This document shows positions 39,738-50,212 of a DNA stretch of 64,000 nt, one piece after another. How positions within the stretch are numbered: position 1 is the stretch's first letter; each line of letters opens with the position of its first letter. The notes under the pieces were generated by a model, which was given only the letters and a program-made list of their open reading frames with translations, had not been told where the DNA came from and ran no database searches. The stretch is from NCBI GenBank assembly GCA_022360315.1, contig JAKSDA010000042.1, positions 1 to 64,000 of the forward strand, given 5' to 3'. Made by a program: the position numbers and the translations under genes. This DNA is from Pseudomonadota bacterium. Its GTDB lineage: Bacteria; Myxococcota_A; Polyangia; Haliangiales; Haliangiaceae.

Positions 39738-41225
39738 GTGAGTGTGGCCGACCGGCGAGCGCGCATCATCGACGGCAGGGTATTCGACGCAAGCGAAGAG
39801 GCCCGGCGCATTTTGAGCGAGGCGCGTCAGGAGGCCGACAACATTGTGGGCCGGGCCCGGCAGGAGGCTGCGAGCATCGTGGATCGGGCCCGCCAGCGAG
39901 CCGACGGCGTTTCGACCGGGGTTGATGGTGCGGTGCGAGAAATGATCGGATTGGTCATCCGCGCTCGCGTTGCAGACGTTCGGTACGGGGATGTGGTCAC
40001 CATCGAGCGTCCGTGGTCGGATACCGGCCGGGTCTGTGCCGAGGTCGTGGGTTTTTCTGGCCCCGAGGCCGTGCTCATGCCGCTCGGCGATATCGATGGT
40101 ATTGGCCCGGATTGCCGGGTCATTGCGTCCGGGCGACGGTTCTCGATCCGGGTCGGCCCGGGCCTGCTCGGCCGTGTGCTCGACGGGCTGGGTCGTCCCA
40201 TCGACGGCCGGGGTGAGATCGATTCGGTCCTTGCCCGACCGGGTATCGCCCCAGCGAGTACGGAAAACTGGCCTGTCGATCGATCTGCGCCAAACCCGAT
40301 GACTCGACGGCGCATCGATCGGCCGCTGCCGACAGGGGTGCGCGCTGTGGACGGCCTCTTGACTGTGGGGGCGGGGCAAAGGGTCGGTCTCTTTGCATCG
40401 GCCGGCACCGGCAAGTCGGTACTGCTCGGTCAGATCGCCCGGGCATCCGATGCCGACGTGATCGTGATCGCCCTGATCGGCGAGCGCGGGCGCGAGGTGC
40501 GCGAGTTTCTCGATGAGTTCATGGGACAAGAGGGACAGGGTCGCTCCGTAGTGGTATGTGCCACCAGCGATGCACCCAGCCTGGTCAGAGTGCGCGCGGC
40601 CCACGTGGCCACCGCGATTGCAGAATGGTTTCGCGATCGCCAGGGAGCGAGTGTTCTCCTGCTGGTAGATTCGTTGACCCGGTACGCCCGCGCCCAGCGT
40701 GAGGTCGGGCTATCGCGGGGCGAGGCGCCGGCACAGCGCGGCTATCCTGCCAGTGTGTTCGCCGCGATCCCCCGTTTGATCGAACGGGCGGGCAACAGCG
40801 AGCACGGCTCGATGACTGCGGTCTACACCGTGCTGGTGGCCGGTCTGGAGGGCGATGACCCGGCCATCGACGAGGCCCGCGCAGCACTGGACGGACACAT
40901 TGCGCTCAGCCCGGAGCGTGCTGCGCACGGCCAGTGGCCGGCGATCGATCTGCTGGCCAGTTTCTCTCGGTCCATGGCCCACGTGGCCAGCGCCGAGCAT
41001 CTCGCGGCGGCACGCCGGATCCGCGCGCTTTTGGCTGAATACACCCAGCATCGCGACCTGCTGGCACTGGACGCCTACCGATCGGGCACAAACCCTGTCC
41101 TCGACCGTGCTATCGCGGCCCTTCCCGCTATCGAGCGCTATCTGAGTCAACCGTCAGGCCAGTGCATTCCCTATCGGGAAAGCGTGGCCCAGCTGGTCCG
41201 CCTGGCCGACCAATCGCTCGGCTGA
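39738..41225 (+). CDS. FliI/SctN-type secretion ATPase with FliH/SctL-like N-terminus
   Basis: Residues about 65-495 match flagellar and type III secretion ATPases: Walker A ASAGTGKS (near 223), then VDSLTRYARAQREVGL and RGYPASVFAAIPRLIERAGN. The first 60 residues are an Ala/Arg/Glu helix (EEARRILSEARQEAD, then VGRARQEAASIVDRARQ) like the stator protein FliH/SctL or F-ATPase subunit b, which FliI normally lacks. The listed GTG at 39738 is very close to TAAGG; the in-frame GTG at 39744 has better spacing. No flagellar or injectisome gene lies nearby, so it is an orphan ATPase. Confidence 0.88.
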   Translation: MSVADRRARIIDGRVFDASEEARRILSEARQEADNIVGRARQEAASIVDRARQRADGVSTGVDGAVREMIGLVIRARVADVRYGDVVTIERPWSDTGRVCAEVVGFSGPEAVLMPLGDIDGIGPDCRVIASGRRFSIRVGPGLLGRVLDGLGRPIDGRGEIDSVLARPGIAPASTENWPVDRSAPNPMTRRRIDRPLPTGVRAVDGLLTVGAGQRVGLFASAGTGKSVLLGQIARASDADVIVIALIGERGREVREFLDEFMGQEGQGRSVVVCATSDAPSLVRVRAAHVATAIAEWFRDRQGASVLLLVDSLTRYARAQREVGLSRGEAPAQRGYPASVFAAIPRLIERAGNSEHGSMTAVYTVLVAGLEGDDPAIDEARAALDGHIALSPERAAHGQWPAIDLLASFSRSMAHVASAEHLAAARRIRALLAEYTQHRDLLALDAYRSGTNPVLDRAIAALPAIERYLSQPSGQCIPYRESVAQLVRLADQSLG

Positions 41226-41260
41226 TCAGCTGCCGACTGCGGGCGAATCCAATATCCCGA

Positions 41261-41836
41261 TCAGATGTCCATTTTCTCGAGCACCTCGCGCGGCACATGG
41301 CCTTTTTCCGCCAGCACGTTCAGAACGCGTTTGATGCCGATCTCGACCGTTTCACTGTCCGATTCGACGATCACGTCCGGTCGAGACGGGGGCTCGTAGG
41401 GGTCTGAGATGCCAGTGAAGTTTTCGATCTCGCCGGCAAGAGCCCGCTTGTACAGACCCTTGACGTCTCGCTGGATCAGTACCTCGAGCTGGCACTTCAT
41501 GAAAACCTCGCAGAAGTCGGCACCATCGGCCTCGACCAGTTGACGCTGCTCGGCCCGGATGGCCTCGTACGGCGAGATCGCAGCGGCAAAGACGAGCACT
41601 CCGTTGCGCGCCAGGAGGCGGGATACAAACCCGATACGACGGATGTTTGTATCCCGATCGTCTTTGGAAAACCCCAGTCCTTTCGATAAGTTAGTTCGAA
41701 TGATGTCGCCGTCGAGCAGCTCTACTGGAAGACCGGTCGGGCGCAGGAGTTCGGCAATTCGGCCCGATAAGGTGGATTTTCCCGACCCCGACAGTCCAGT
41801 GAACCACACGACGACGCCTTTTCTTGCTTTGCTCAT
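41261..41836 (-). CDS. cysC: Adenylyl-sulfate kinase (APS kinase)
   Basis: I use the ATG at 41836, which gives 191 residues, the family's normal length, and has CAGGAG upstream. The frame itself is open further, antisense to nothing real. The P-loop GLSGSGKST (about 15-23) and the conserved [13 protein letters not shown] block identify APS kinase, which phosphorylates adenylyl-sulfate to PAPS. No sulfurylase (CysND) or reductase gene is adjacent, so its use for sulfonation or sulfate assimilation cannot be decided. It follows the beta-lactamase-family gene by 44 nt on the same strand. Confidence 0.95.
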   Translation of the reverse strand: MSKARKGVVVWFTGLSGSGKSTLSGRIAELLRPTGLPVELLDGDIIRTNLSKGLGFSKDDRDTNIRRIGFVSRLLARNGVLVFAAAISPYEAIRAEQRQLVEADGADFCEVFMKCQLEVLIQRDVKGLYKRALAGEIENFTGISDPYEPPSRPDVIVESDSETVEIGIKRVLNVLAEKGHVPREVLEKMDI

Positions 41837-41880
41837 GAGAAGTTGCTGCTCCTGCCGCAGTGGATGAATGTTTCGAGACT

Positions 41881-43911
41881 CTACCAGCTCCAGGTACAAA
41901 GAGCGATAAACCCGTGATAGGCCAAGAACACGGCCATGATCAGGCACGCCACAGAGGTGGCCAGACTGTAGAACGTGGCGCGCCACCCGGATTGGTAAAT
42001 AGTGGTGAGAAACCCGGCCTGATCCACGATCATATCGAAGATCTCGCCGCGCATCCTGTAGCCGGGACGAAGCCACTGGATCGACTGCACGACCGCCAGT
42101 ACCGAAAGGACCGGAAACAGTACGCTGAGCGCAAAAATCGTCCCGGACAGCAGTCCCACCTCGCCAAGAGCGCCCACTTCGGAGCCGAAGTCGAACATCC
42201 TCATCATGACGAAAAAGCCGATCGAAGCCAGCGACGCCAGCGATCCCGGCGGTAGCGGAAACCGCTGCCACGTGCGTATGACCACCCATAGCCAACCCGG
42301 TAGCCACACGATGATGGCAAAGACTCCCACATCCATGAACCAGATCGACATGTCGAGAACGCGTTGCCGCGTTTTGCCCCACAGGGCGTTGCCTTCTTCG
42401 TAGTACAGATCGCCCAGCAACATGATGCGAGTGCCGTCGCTGCGCTGGCCAAACGCGATCAGCGGGGCGCTGAGACCCGGCGCGCGAAAGCGCCCGGTCT
42501 CGGTAGCGATCAGAGGCACGCGCAGTCCAATGCCGAGTTCGAGGTAAAGGGTTCCCGACTTCACAACCACCTCGGCACCGAGATCAACGCGTTCGAAAAA
42601 GCCGGTGAGCTGATAGCGCGGACTCTCGAATTCATAGTACCCGGCGTAGCGCTGTAACTCTCGCTCGGGCAGATCGATGGCCGGGGGGCTGGGCAGTTCG
42701 CGATCGCGGGTGAGGTAAGCGAAGAGCAGACGGCGAACCGAGGCGAATGCATCGGTGACTGCCTCGGTCGTGGAGTTGAACAGCATGACATAGCCCAGCC
42801 CCAGCGCTGTCGAGTAGCGGTATTCCGAGACAAAGCCGGGCAGGCCGCCATCGTGTCCGCGCATGATCGCGGCATGAGATGGATCTCCGTGGGTGCCCAG
42901 GCCGTAGGCGACCTCGAGGACGGGAAGAGATGTGGTCTCGCTGCGCTCCATCCGGGCGATCGCAGCGGCACTGACCAGCCGTTTCTCGCCGGCCTGGCCG
43001 CGGTCGATGAACAGCTTGACCAGCCGGGCCAGTTCGGCCGGCGAGGCCATGAGCTCACCGGCCGGACGGTGGTAAATGCGGCGATGCGGAACCGGCCGGT
43101 TGCGCCGGCCAGAGTATCCCCGGGCCAGACGGCCGCGAATGGTCGGAGTGAGCGTGAAGCTGGCATCGTTCATGGCCAGGGGGCGCAGAATTTCGCGCTC
43201 GATATAGCGCTCGAATGGCTCGCCAGTCACTTTCTCGATCACATAGCCAGCCACGGTATATCCGGGGTTGGAATAGGCGTGGCGACTGCCGGGCGGCCAG
43301 CGGCTCACCCGGGATCGCGGGTTGATGGCCAAAATCTCGGCCAGTGGCCGGTCGTCTCCATCGCTGGCGACATACATCTCGTTAAAACGCATATCGTCGA
43401 AGCCAGCCGTGTGCTCGAGAAGCTGGGCCACAGTGATCGGAGTACTGTCGGCCCAGGCATTGTCGACGGCGATTTCGGGCGCTATGTCCTCGACCGGCGT
43501 GTCGAGTCGAATCCGCCCCTGCTCGGCCAGTTTGACCACCGCCAGAGCAATGACGCTCTTGCTGATCGAGGCGACGCGAAACATCGTGTCTGGCCCGACG
43601 TCGGTATCAGTCTCGCGGTCGGCCTTGCCCACACCTCCGGCCCACAGCACACCGGTCTTCGACACCAGGGCAATGCCGACGCCGGGTATATCGTGTTGTT
43701 CGAGTATCTCGCCGATCTCTTGCCGCAGCTCGTCGATAGTAGACGGCGGGTCGCGGTCTCGTCGGTCTTTTTCACCCGCTGCGAGAGCGGTCAATTCGAG
43801 CCAGGTCTCGGACGGGTCGAGAGGTCGGATACGATCGCTCGGGGTCCCGACGTGGATGACTAGCGCGACCAACAGTGCGGCAAAAACAAGGACTCCAGTA
43901 GCGCGGCCCAT
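41881..43911 (-). CDS. Beta-lactamase-family serine hydrolase with C-terminal membrane domain
   Basis: The 676-residue protein has an N-terminal signal or anchor (about 4-22), a class C beta-lactamase/DD-peptidase-like domain with the SXXK motif SISK (near 97), YSN (near 215) and HDG in place of KTG (near 358), and a C-terminal part with about four membrane helices (from about 515). Such proteins include esterases and D-stereospecific peptidases more often than true beta-lactamases. The active site should face the periplasm. The membrane tail resembles other long Pbp-like serine hydrolases of unknown substrate. Confidence 0.9.
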   Translation of the reverse strand: MGRATGVLVFAALLVALVIHVGTPSDRIRPLDPSETWLELTALAAGEKDRRDRDPPSTIDELRQEIGEILEQHDIPGVGIALVSKTGVLWAGGVGKADRETDTDVGPDTMFRVASISKSVIALAVVKLAEQGRIRLDTPVEDIAPEIAVDNAWADSTPITVAQLLEHTAGFDDMRFNEMYVASDGDDRPLAEILAINPRSRVSRWPPGSRHAYSNPGYTVAGYVIEKVTGEPFERYIEREILRPLAMNDASFTLTPTIRGRLARGYSGRRNRPVPHRRIYHRPAGELMASPAELARLVKLFIDRGQAGEKRLVSAAAIARMERSETTSLPVLEVAYGLGTHGDPSHAAIMRGHDGGLPGFVSEYRYSTALGLGYVMLFNSTTEAVTDAFASVRRLLFAYLTRDRELPSPPAIDLPERELQRYAGYYEFESPRYQLTGFFERVDLGAEVVVKSGTLYLELGIGLRVPLIATETGRFRAPGLSAPLIAFGQRSDGTRIMLLGDLYYEEGNALWGKTRQRVLDMSIWFMDVGVFAIIVWLPGWLWVVIRTWQRFPLPPGSLASLASIGFFVMMRMFDFGSEVGALGEVGLLSGTIFALSVLFPVLSVLAVVQSIQWLRPGYRMRGEIFDMIVDQAGFLTTIYQSGWRATFYSLATSVACLIMAVFLAYHGFIALCTWSW

Positions 43912-44022
43912 ACCACACGATCATTGTCGGGCCAGGCCGTTCCGGCAAGAGCAGCTGCAGGCGTGCTCGCCGGAATCACTCGAAAACTGCAAAATGTCGC
44001 GACAGCGGCGACCAGGTCCTGT

Positions 44023-44295
44023 TCAGGCAGCCCTCTGAGCTCGCCCCGCACGAGGACACGATAGTCTCACCGGCTTCTCACCAGCAGAACGGTCCCCCCG
44101 CCGGCAATCCCGGCATCCACTCCCCCGGCAAGCAGTGCCAGATTCTTCAATCATTTCATCTATATAGTTGACGCAGGCACCGCATCCCATACCCGCCCCA
44201 CAGCGCTCGCCGACCTGGCTGGCTGTATGAGCCCCGTCGGCAATGGCATCGGCTATGTCCTGGCCCGTCAAGGCCATGCAGAGGCAAACTATCAC
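44023..44295 (-). CDS. Bfd-type (2Fe-2S) ferredoxin
   Basis: The first 50 residues match bacterioferritin-associated ferredoxin: CLC at residues 4-6 and CGAC near 38-41, the four cysteines that bind one [2Fe-2S] cluster. Bfd releases iron from bacterioferritin; related domains also occur in NirB and other oxidoreductases. The start is GTG at 44295 after GAGAAG. The C-terminal 40 residues are Arg/Cys-rich and outside the family, possibly a stretch that has lost its original stop. No bacterioferritin gene is in the window. Confidence 0.85.
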   Translation of the reverse strand: MIVCLCMALTGQDIADAIADGAHTASQVGERCGAGMGCGACVNYIDEMIEESGTACRGSGCRDCRRGDRSAGEKPVRLSCPRAGRAQRAA

Positions 44296-44343
44296 TTTTC
44301 TTCTCGAATCGCTGAGCTAGACCATCTTCGTCCCAATAGACTT

Positions 44344-44373
44344 GAAATTAGTATTCAACTCTATTTCGGTCAA
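44344..44373 (-). promoter_or_regulatory. Candidate promoter with operator-like palindrome upstream of the Bfd gene
   Basis: On the minus strand TTGACC (44368-44373) and TAATTT (44345-44350) are 17 nt apart, about 50 nt before the Bfd start. The spacer and -10 contain an imperfect palindrome, GAAATAGAGT...ACTAATTTC, between positions 44344 and 44367, well placed for a repressor. An iron or FeS-responsive regulator would make sense for Bfd, but the half-sites do not match a classic Fur box. Confidence 0.4.
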
Positions 44374-44381
44374 GGAGAAAA

Positions 44382-44456
44382 ATGAAAGTCGTTTTCTATT
44401 ACAAAAAATACGTTGTCAAATTAGTAGGTTATACAACGTTTCTAACGTCGGGTTGA
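44382..44456 (+). CDS. Candidate 24-residue peptide
   Basis: A short AT-rich frame starts 4 nt after a strong AAGGAG (44372-44377) and encodes a basic, hydrophobic peptide beginning MKVVFYYKKYVVKLVG. Its base composition is unlike its neighbours. It lies just upstream of and antisense to the Bfd promoter, so it may be accidental. Nothing around it suggests a function. Confidence 0.25.
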   Translation: MKVVFYYKKYVVKLVGYTTFLTSG

Positions 44457-44589
44457 TTCGGCGAAGGGCCGGGTATCAGACTTGGGACGGCGATGAGACA
44501 ACCATGGCAGGAGATTCGGTCGGGAGACGGCTGTGGGGCGAGATGAGAGATACAGGCTGGAAGGAAGGAGAGAGACAACGGTTGGAGGG

Positions 44590-46782
44590 TCAGGCCACAG
44601 CTCGGCCCTGCTTGCTGCGGCGACGCCTTGCGTGAATCGCCTGTAGGCGTCGGTAGCAGCTCTGCAGCGTTGCGGCGACGATTTTTGCGCTGATCGGTTT
44701 GCTGATGTAGTCATCCATCCCCACCGCGAGATATTTCTCCCGGTCACCGGGCAACGCGTTTGCGGTTACTGCAACGATTTGCGGCTGCCGGTTCGGGGCC
44801 AGGTCTTCGCGAACCCGGCACGTGGCTTCCACGCCGTCCATCACCGGCATCTGGATGTCCATGAGCACCACGTCGTAGTGCTGTGAGCACAGCGCGGTAA
44901 GGGCTTTCTTGCCATTCTCCACCACATCGGGCGTGTACCCCATGCGCTTTAACATCAGAAGAACCAGACGTCGATTGACCGCATTGTCGTCGACGACCAG
45001 AATGTGCAGCGGCATTTGCGAGGCCAGTTTGACGTCGAATCCCGCCTTCTGCCCGATTGGCTGCTGAACCACCACCTGTGGACTCAAGCTGTTGACCCGG
45101 GCGAGCGGGTGCAAGAGCGAGTTGTAGAGCCGGCCCGGCCTGACCGGTTTGGTCACGACCGCGTTGACCGCCTTACTGTGCTGGTCGTCGTCCTGAAAGC
45201 CGCGCGAGTCGAGCAAGACCATGGGCAGCTCGGACGCGGTGTTTTTGCTGCGCAACGTCTCGGCGAGAACCAGGCCATCGGTTCTCGAATTGCGGATATC
45301 GATGATGACGGCGTCGAAGGATTCGCCGACCTCGAAGAGCTGAAGAGCGGCTGTGCTGGATACGGCCTGGCGGACCTCCATGCCCCAGCAGTGGGCATAG
45401 GACCGGATGATCCGGCGGTTGCTATCGCTGTCGCTGGCGATCAGCAACCGCTTACCCCGCAGCACCGGCTGTCCACGGGCGAGATAGTCCGGCGTGTTGT
45501 ATTGGGCCGCCTCGGCCCGGATCGTGAAATGAAATCTCGATCCGTGTCCAACGGCGCTTTCAACCCAAATCTCTCCGCCCATCATTTCGACCAATCGTTT
45601 GCAGATGGCCAGGCCCAGACCGGTTCCGCCGTACTGGCGGGTTGTCGAGACGTCGACCTGATTAAACGGTTGAAAGAGTCGATTCATCCGATCCTCGGGG
45701 ATGCCGATCCCCGTGTCCTGCACGCTGAAATGAATTTCATACCAGCCGTGGCTGACCAGGCCACGACGGTGGTCGACCTCGCGGATCGGCTGACACGCCG
45801 TGGCGTCGACCGAGAGGAGAATTTCACCGCTTTCGGTAAATTTCTCCGCGTTGCCGAGCAGGTTGGTCAGGATCTGGCGAATGCGTGCCGCATCGCCAAT
45901 GATGGCGCCGGGAACCCGGGACGTTATCTCATAGGCCAAGTTCAGCCGCTTGCTGGCAGCCTTGACCGCGATGGCGTCGAACGCCGACTCCACGCACTCG
46001 CGGACCTCGAGGGCTTTGCTCCGAAGCGCGATCTGTCGGGCCTCTATTCGTGAAAAACAGAGTATCTCGTCGATGATGTTCAGCAGTGAATTGGCGCTCT
46101 CCTGGGTGGTCAACGCGAACTCGCGCTGCTGGGTATCGAGTTCGGTGTTGATCAGCAGTCCGGTCATGCCGATGATGGCGTTGAGCGGCGTCCGCAATTC
46201 GTGGCTCACATTGGCCAGGAACTCGGATTTGGTCTGACTGACTTCGGTTTCGCGGCGGAGCGCCTCGTTGATCGACTCGAGCCGCATCTGGTAGCTGCTG
46301 GTGTCGGTGGCATCATGAATGGTCAAACATACCGCGTTGGTCCCGGTCGATGAGCCGCATACGGGTATGAACACGCAATCCTGATGCATTTTGTCGAGCT
46401 CGCCGGTGATGCTCCGGGTTGCCTCGAACGGGAATACAAATGGCCGTTCCAGCCAGCTGCTGAAAGCAAAATTGCCGAGGTGAAACACCGAGGCGAGTTT
46501 CCGCTTGAGCCACTTCTCGGGCAGCCCTGGTATGGCTTCAAACAGGTTTTTTGCCACGATCTCATTCGCTCTTACACCGCTATGGGCTTCCATGAAATGG
46601 TTCCACAAAAGAACCGTATGGTGGCGATCGACAACCACGATGCCCACATTGATGGCGTCGACAATGCTGGACATCAAGTCCGCAGCAACCACACCTATTT
46701 CCGGTTTGGAACTCGATGAGGCCAAGTGTTTCCCTCCGGGAACGCGGTCAAAACGGTTCATCGAATCCGTACGCGGTGACAC
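44590..46782 (-). CDS. Hybrid sensor histidine kinase (PAS-HisKA-HATPase-REC-REC)
   Basis: No membrane segment is seen, so the 730-residue kinase is cytoplasmic. A PAS-like sensor (about 35-170; [17 protein letters not shown]) is followed by HisKA (SHELRTPLN, His near 195), HATPase ([22 protein letters not shown]), a divergent receiver ([11 protein letters not shown] near 493) and a canonical receiver ([11 protein letters not shown] near 638). It starts at GTG 46782; ATG 46761 is an alternative. It lies 28 nt after the receiver-CheC gene, so the two are probably one operon and a phosphorelay pair. Confidence 0.92.
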   Translation of the reverse strand: MSPRTDSMNRFDRVPGGKHLASSSSKPEIGVVAADLMSSIVDAINVGIVVVDRHHTVLLWNHFMEAHSGVRANEIVAKNLFEAIPGLPEKWLKRKLASVFHLGNFAFSSWLERPFVFPFEATRSITGELDKMHQDCVFIPVCGSSTGTNAVCLTIHDATDTSSYQMRLESINEALRRETEVSQTKSEFLANVSHELRTPLNAIIGMTGLLINTELDTQQREFALTTQESANSLLNIIDEILCFSRIEARQIALRSKALEVRECVESAFDAIAVKAASKRLNLAYEITSRVPGAIIGDAARIRQILTNLLGNAEKFTESGEILLSVDATACQPIREVDHRRGLVSHGWYEIHFSVQDTGIGIPEDRMNRLFQPFNQVDVSTTRQYGGTGLGLAICKRLVEMMGGEIWVESAVGHGSRFHFTIRAEAAQYNTPDYLARGQPVLRGKRLLIASDSDSNRRIIRSYAHCWGMEVRQAVSSTAALQLFEVGESFDAVIIDIRNSRTDGLVLAETLRSKNTASELPMVLLDSRGFQDDDQHSKAVNAVVTKPVRPGRLYNSLLHPLARVNSLSPQVVVQQPIGQKAGFDVKLASQMPLHILVVDDNAVNRRLVLLMLKRMGYTPDVVENGKKALTALCSQHYDVVLMDIQMPVMDGVEATCRVREDLAPNRQPQIVAVTANALPGDREKYLAVGMDDYISKPISAKIVAATLQSCYRRLQAIHARRRRSKQGRAVA

Positions 46783-46810
46783 CTGATAACAGGCTCAACT
46801 CGACTGCCGG

Positions 46811-47803
46811 TCATGCTGCCATGAGTTCAGCTACAGCGTCTCGCACCCTCTCTTCGACCGCCGGCGGCAGAATCACCAGCACGTCGCCGATGAACTCCCG
46901 GGCATTGATCTGAACCGAGATCTCGATGGCGAGGTGCTCGTCGTACTCGGACCAGCGGCGGCCCAGCTCTTCGATGGATATGTCGCGAGCGATGAGGGAT
47001 GGTCGGCAGTATTGAATTCTGGCCGAGAGCTGTCGGGCCAGGGAACCCAGGCATGCTCCGTTCAATATATTGGTCACGTCGAGAGCGATCTCGTTATCCT
47101 CTCCTTCAGCGGTCTCGGCATCCAGCAACGCTCTGAGTTTCTGAATGTCAGCCGACCGGTACATGGTGACCACCTCGCCCTGCACGTCGCCAAAGAACGC
47201 CTGTTGCGAGACCACGAGGTGATCTCGTGTCTGCTTGTTCCACCGTTTGACGATGGCCGGGAGATAATCGACACGGGGTACCGAGAGGTCGACAAATTCG
47301 CCCAAAAGGTCGGCCAATGCCGCCACGGCGCGCCCCATGCCGACGTTGACCAGCTCGCCCAGGGCGTCCAGTTCATCGGACGTATAGGTGGAGGATTTGG
47401 TCGGACCAGCCGGGGTCCCATTGTTTTGGTCGGCGGCTGCGTGTTGTGCGCACAGGTTTGCCACCATCGACTCGATTTTCGCCGGTGATAGCGGTTTCTG
47501 CATGAATGCTCGGGCTCCGAGGGTGCGCGCGCGCTGCATGGCCACGGGCTGGATCTGCGCGCTGATCACCACGATGATGGGCGGTGTCGCATCCCCGGCG
47601 AGTGCTTCCATGACTTCATATCCGGTCATCTCCGGCATGTTGAGATCGAGCAAAATGAGGTGAGGTACAAACGATCGACAGGCCGCGAGCGCCTCGGTGC
47701 CTGTACTCGCCTCCTCGATCGCGACGTCGAGCCACATGAGGCCTTTTTTGACCCGGTTTCGAGCAAAGCGAGAATCGTCTGCGATCAATACTCTGAACGT
47801 CAT
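46811..47803 (-). CDS. Response regulator with CheC-type phosphatase domain
   Basis: A receiver domain (residues about 4-120, phospho-Asp in LLDLNMPEMTG near 54) is fused to a CheC/CheX-like domain (about 140-330). One exact CheC phosphatase motif is present: Asp-X3-Glu-X2-Asn-X22-Pro, starting DALGELVN. The second copy of the motif is degenerate. CheC proteins dephosphorylate CheY-type receivers, so this protein could be a phosphate sink or shut-off switch for the adjacent kinases. AGGAGA precedes the start. Confidence 0.9.
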   Translation of the reverse strand: MTFRVLIADDSRFARNRVKKGLMWLDVAIEEASTGTEALAACRSFVPHLILLDLNMPEMTGYEVMEALAGDATPPIIVVISAQIQPVAMQRARTLGARAFMQKPLSPAKIESMVANLCAQHAAADQNNGTPAGPTKSSTYTSDELDALGELVNVGMGRAVAALADLLGEFVDLSVPRVDYLPAIVKRWNKQTRDHLVVSQQAFFGDVQGEVVTMYRSADIQKLRALLDAETAEGEDNEIALDVTNILNGACLGSLARQLSARIQYCRPSLIARDISIEELGRRWSEYDEHLAIEISVQINAREFIGDVLVILPPAVEERVRDAVAELMAA

Positions 47804-48160
47804 GAAGGTTCTCCTGACGGCCGCTGGGGTTGGGCAGTCGGGCTGCCGGGTGAATCCACGGGCCGCGCAATGATCTATCGGTCGGGCTCCAAACTCATTG
47901 AGGTGCGCTTTTCACCGCCCGCCGCGGGCCCATGCCGCGGTGCTGATCGAGGCCTGTCCCGCTCGACGAGATCGGGACAGATCGGACGGGCGGCCGGCAC
48001 CGGATCCTCAAGCCCAGCCCGATCCAGCCGAAGCAACCCATGCAGTGGGTGCAACCCGCCCGGCAAAGGGGTTCGAAGCCGACTCCCATCCGGCCGACCG
48101 CCCCACACAACGCCCATGCGCCCAGTCGATATCGATCAGCTTGATTCAGCGAGAAACGTC
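47804..48160. promoter_or_regulatory. Divergent region between signalling genes
   Basis: These 357 nt separate the leftward receiver-CheC/kinase operon from the rightward CheA-like gene. The rightward frame is open through most of it, but its translation lacks domain features and the region is rich in CG repeats. No promoter stands out. Confidence 0.35.
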
Positions 48161-50140
48161 ATGTCGCCGCGGTCTTTTTTGATGAAATTGGTGGGGGCCC
48201 TGGCGCTGCTGCTGTTCGGCATATCCGGGTATCTGACTTTCTACCTGTCGCAGCGGCTGGAATCTCTCGCCATCGGCGGGGTTCGAAACAAGGCGACCCA
48301 TGTCACCCACATGATTGCATTGGGAGCGGCGGTTGGGCTCGAGTACGGCGATAAGGTCCATGTTCGGGATTTCGTTGCAACTGTGGCCAGCGATCCCGAT
48401 CTTCTCTTCGTGCGGGTACTCGACGCAAATGGAGACGTATTTGTCAGTCGAGGCGAGGTTGTTGATGGCGTGGCCGGCATCCTGCGCCCATCCGACAATG
48501 GGATTTCGACCGAGGTGGTAAAGAGCGCCCTTTATGTCGGGGCACCGATCGTATCGCAAGGCGGTGACCGGATCGGCCGGGCGCAGATGGGGTTCTCCCT
48601 GGCCCGCATCGACGCCGAACTCGTCCGCGGCAGGCGGGTCATCGTCGTGGTTTTCCTGGCCACGCTCATCGTCTGCGCGGTCGCCGTGGTGCTGGCGTTG
48701 TGGTTCGAGAAAGCCCGGGCCCGCGCTTTCTCGGAGCTCGAGCGGCACAATCGCGACATGCGGCTGGTCATGGACAATGTCGACCAGGGGCTCTTGACTC
48801 TCCTCCCGGATGGCACGATGGCACCGGAGCGCTCTGCCGTCGTCGATGCGTTTTTCGGTCCAGCCCCGCCGGGTACTGCTTTCGTCGAACTTCTCGCGCG
48901 CGTCGATGCCGACGTCGCAGGTGTATTCGATATCTTGTGGCAGCAGCTCTACGACGATCTTCTGCCCGTGGATATCGCGCTCGGCGAACTGCCCAAACAG
49001 CTATCGACCGACCGCAATACCTTGACGCTGGAATACAAACCCATTGTGGTCGACGGCGAATTGTCGCGGATTCTGGTCGTCATCACCGACATCACCAGCA
49101 TCATCGACGGTCAGCGCGCGGAAGCTTCGCAACGCGACCTTCTGAGTGCGCTCGACAAGTATGCCGCCGATGAACGGGGATTCCTCGAGTTCTTCAGCGA
49201 GGCCGAGCTCCTGGTCGGCCTTGTGTCCACCGGTATCGACCCGGCAGAAGTCGACCGACGCCGTATTCACACCCTCAAGGGCAATTGCAGTTTTTTCGGC
49301 ATCAGCACGGTGGCTGACTGCTGCCACCACATCGAGGACGAGATCGCTCGGGCGGGCGGAACTGTCACCAAGGCGCTACGCGAGCTCCTGGCCTCCACAT
49401 GGGACGATTTCGCTTCGAAGATCGGCGGGCTCGTCGCCGGCGGTTCGATGTCGGTTGTCGTGGATGTATCAGATCACATGGAGCTATTGCAGGCCATCGA
49501 GGCAGGCAGACCGTACGAGGAACTGAGCGCCATGGCCAGGACCTGGATCCAGGAGCCGCTCGAGCGCACCCTCGGCCGGGTCGGCGAGCAGGCCACCGCT
49601 CTCGGCCGACGGCTCGGGCTGGGCGATATTCGCGTTGATATTGCTGTTGGCGATATTCGGTTGCATCCCAAGCGCTGGGCGAGCTTCTGGTCGGCATTTG
49701 GCCACGCGATTCGAAACTGCCTCGACCACGGTCTGGAACCTCCTGTCGAACGCGCCCGAGCCGGCAAGCCGAGCCCGGGACGGCTCTTACTCGAGGGCCT
49801 GATCGACGGCGAACACCTCGTCATCCGATTGTCGGACGATGGCAGGGGCATCGACTGGGCGGCGATTGCCGACCGAGCACAGGCCAGTGGCCTGCCGGCC
49901 GAGACCAGGCAGGATCTGATAGCTGCGCTATTCACCGACGGACTGACGACCAGGGCGACCGTCTCGGCCATCTCGGGCCGCGGCGTCGGAATGGGGGCAC
50001 TGAAACAGGCGTGCACGGATCTCGATGGAACTATCGAGATCCACAGCGAACACCGTCGCGGAACCACGTTTGAGTTTCGTTTTCCCCATCGCGAGGCAGG
50101 CCAGGACTGGAACCGCAATCGGCTTCGCCGGGCTGCCTGA
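48161..50140 (+). CDS. Membrane CheA-like histidine kinase
   Basis: I start at ATG 48161, directly before the first membrane helix (about 8-30); the frame is open back to 47660. An extracytoplasmic sensor domain (about 31-160) and second helix (about 163-183) are followed by a PAS-like segment, an Hpt domain with HTLKGNCSFFG (His near 369) and a CheA-type ATPase (HAIRNCLDHGLEPP, DDGRGIDW, SGRGVGMGAL). No CheW-like domain is seen at the end. It thus phosphorylates its own Hpt in the CheA manner but senses directly. The divergent receiver-CheC protein is a plausible target. Confidence 0.9.
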   Translation: MSPRSFLMKLVGALALLLFGISGYLTFYLSQRLESLAIGGVRNKATHVTHMIALGAAVGLEYGDKVHVRDFVATVASDPDLLFVRVLDANGDVFVSRGEVVDGVAGILRPSDNGISTEVVKSALYVGAPIVSQGGDRIGRAQMGFSLARIDAELVRGRRVIVVVFLATLIVCAVAVVLALWFEKARARAFSELERHNRDMRLVMDNVDQGLLTLLPDGTMAPERSAVVDAFFGPAPPGTAFVELLARVDADVAGVFDILWQQLYDDLLPVDIALGELPKQLSTDRNTLTLEYKPIVVDGELSRILVVITDITSIIDGQRAEASQRDLLSALDKYAADERGFLEFFSEAELLVGLVSTGIDPAEVDRRRIHTLKGNCSFFGISTVADCCHHIEDEIARAGGTVTKALRELLASTWDDFASKIGGLVAGGSMSVVVDVSDHMELLQAIEAGRPYEELSAMARTWIQEPLERTLGRVGEQATALGRRLGLGDIRVDIAVGDIRLHPKRWASFWSAFGHAIRNCLDHGLEPPVERARAGKPSPGRLLLEGLIDGEHLVIRLSDDGRGIDWAAIADRAQASGLPAETRQDLIAALFTDGLTTRATVSAISGRGVGMGALKQACTDLDGTIEIHSEHRRGTTFEFRFPHREAGQDWNRNRLRRAA

Positions 50141-50152
50141 CATATCGGCGTC

Positions 50153-50185
50153 GATGCGAGAATAAACCGATGTCCTCCTCGCATC
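50153..50185. terminator. Hairpin between convergent genes
   Basis: GATGCGAG (50153-50160) and CTCGCATC (50178-50185) form a perfect 8-pair stem with a 17-nt loop, between the ends of the CheA-like gene and the LNS2 gene. There is no T-run. It could end transcription from both sides. Confidence 0.4.
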
Positions 50186-50212
50186 CGCCTGTCTGGCCAC
50201 GGCAAGTCGCGA

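Noticed and set aside
41837..42382. N-terminal extension of the APS kinase frame
   Set aside because: It runs in another frame through the beta-lactamase-family gene. The ATG at 41836 gives the standard family length.
47660..48160. N-terminal extension of the CheA-like kinase
   Set aside because: The extra 167 codons overlap the divergent receiver gene and lack domain features; the membrane helix follows ATG 48161.
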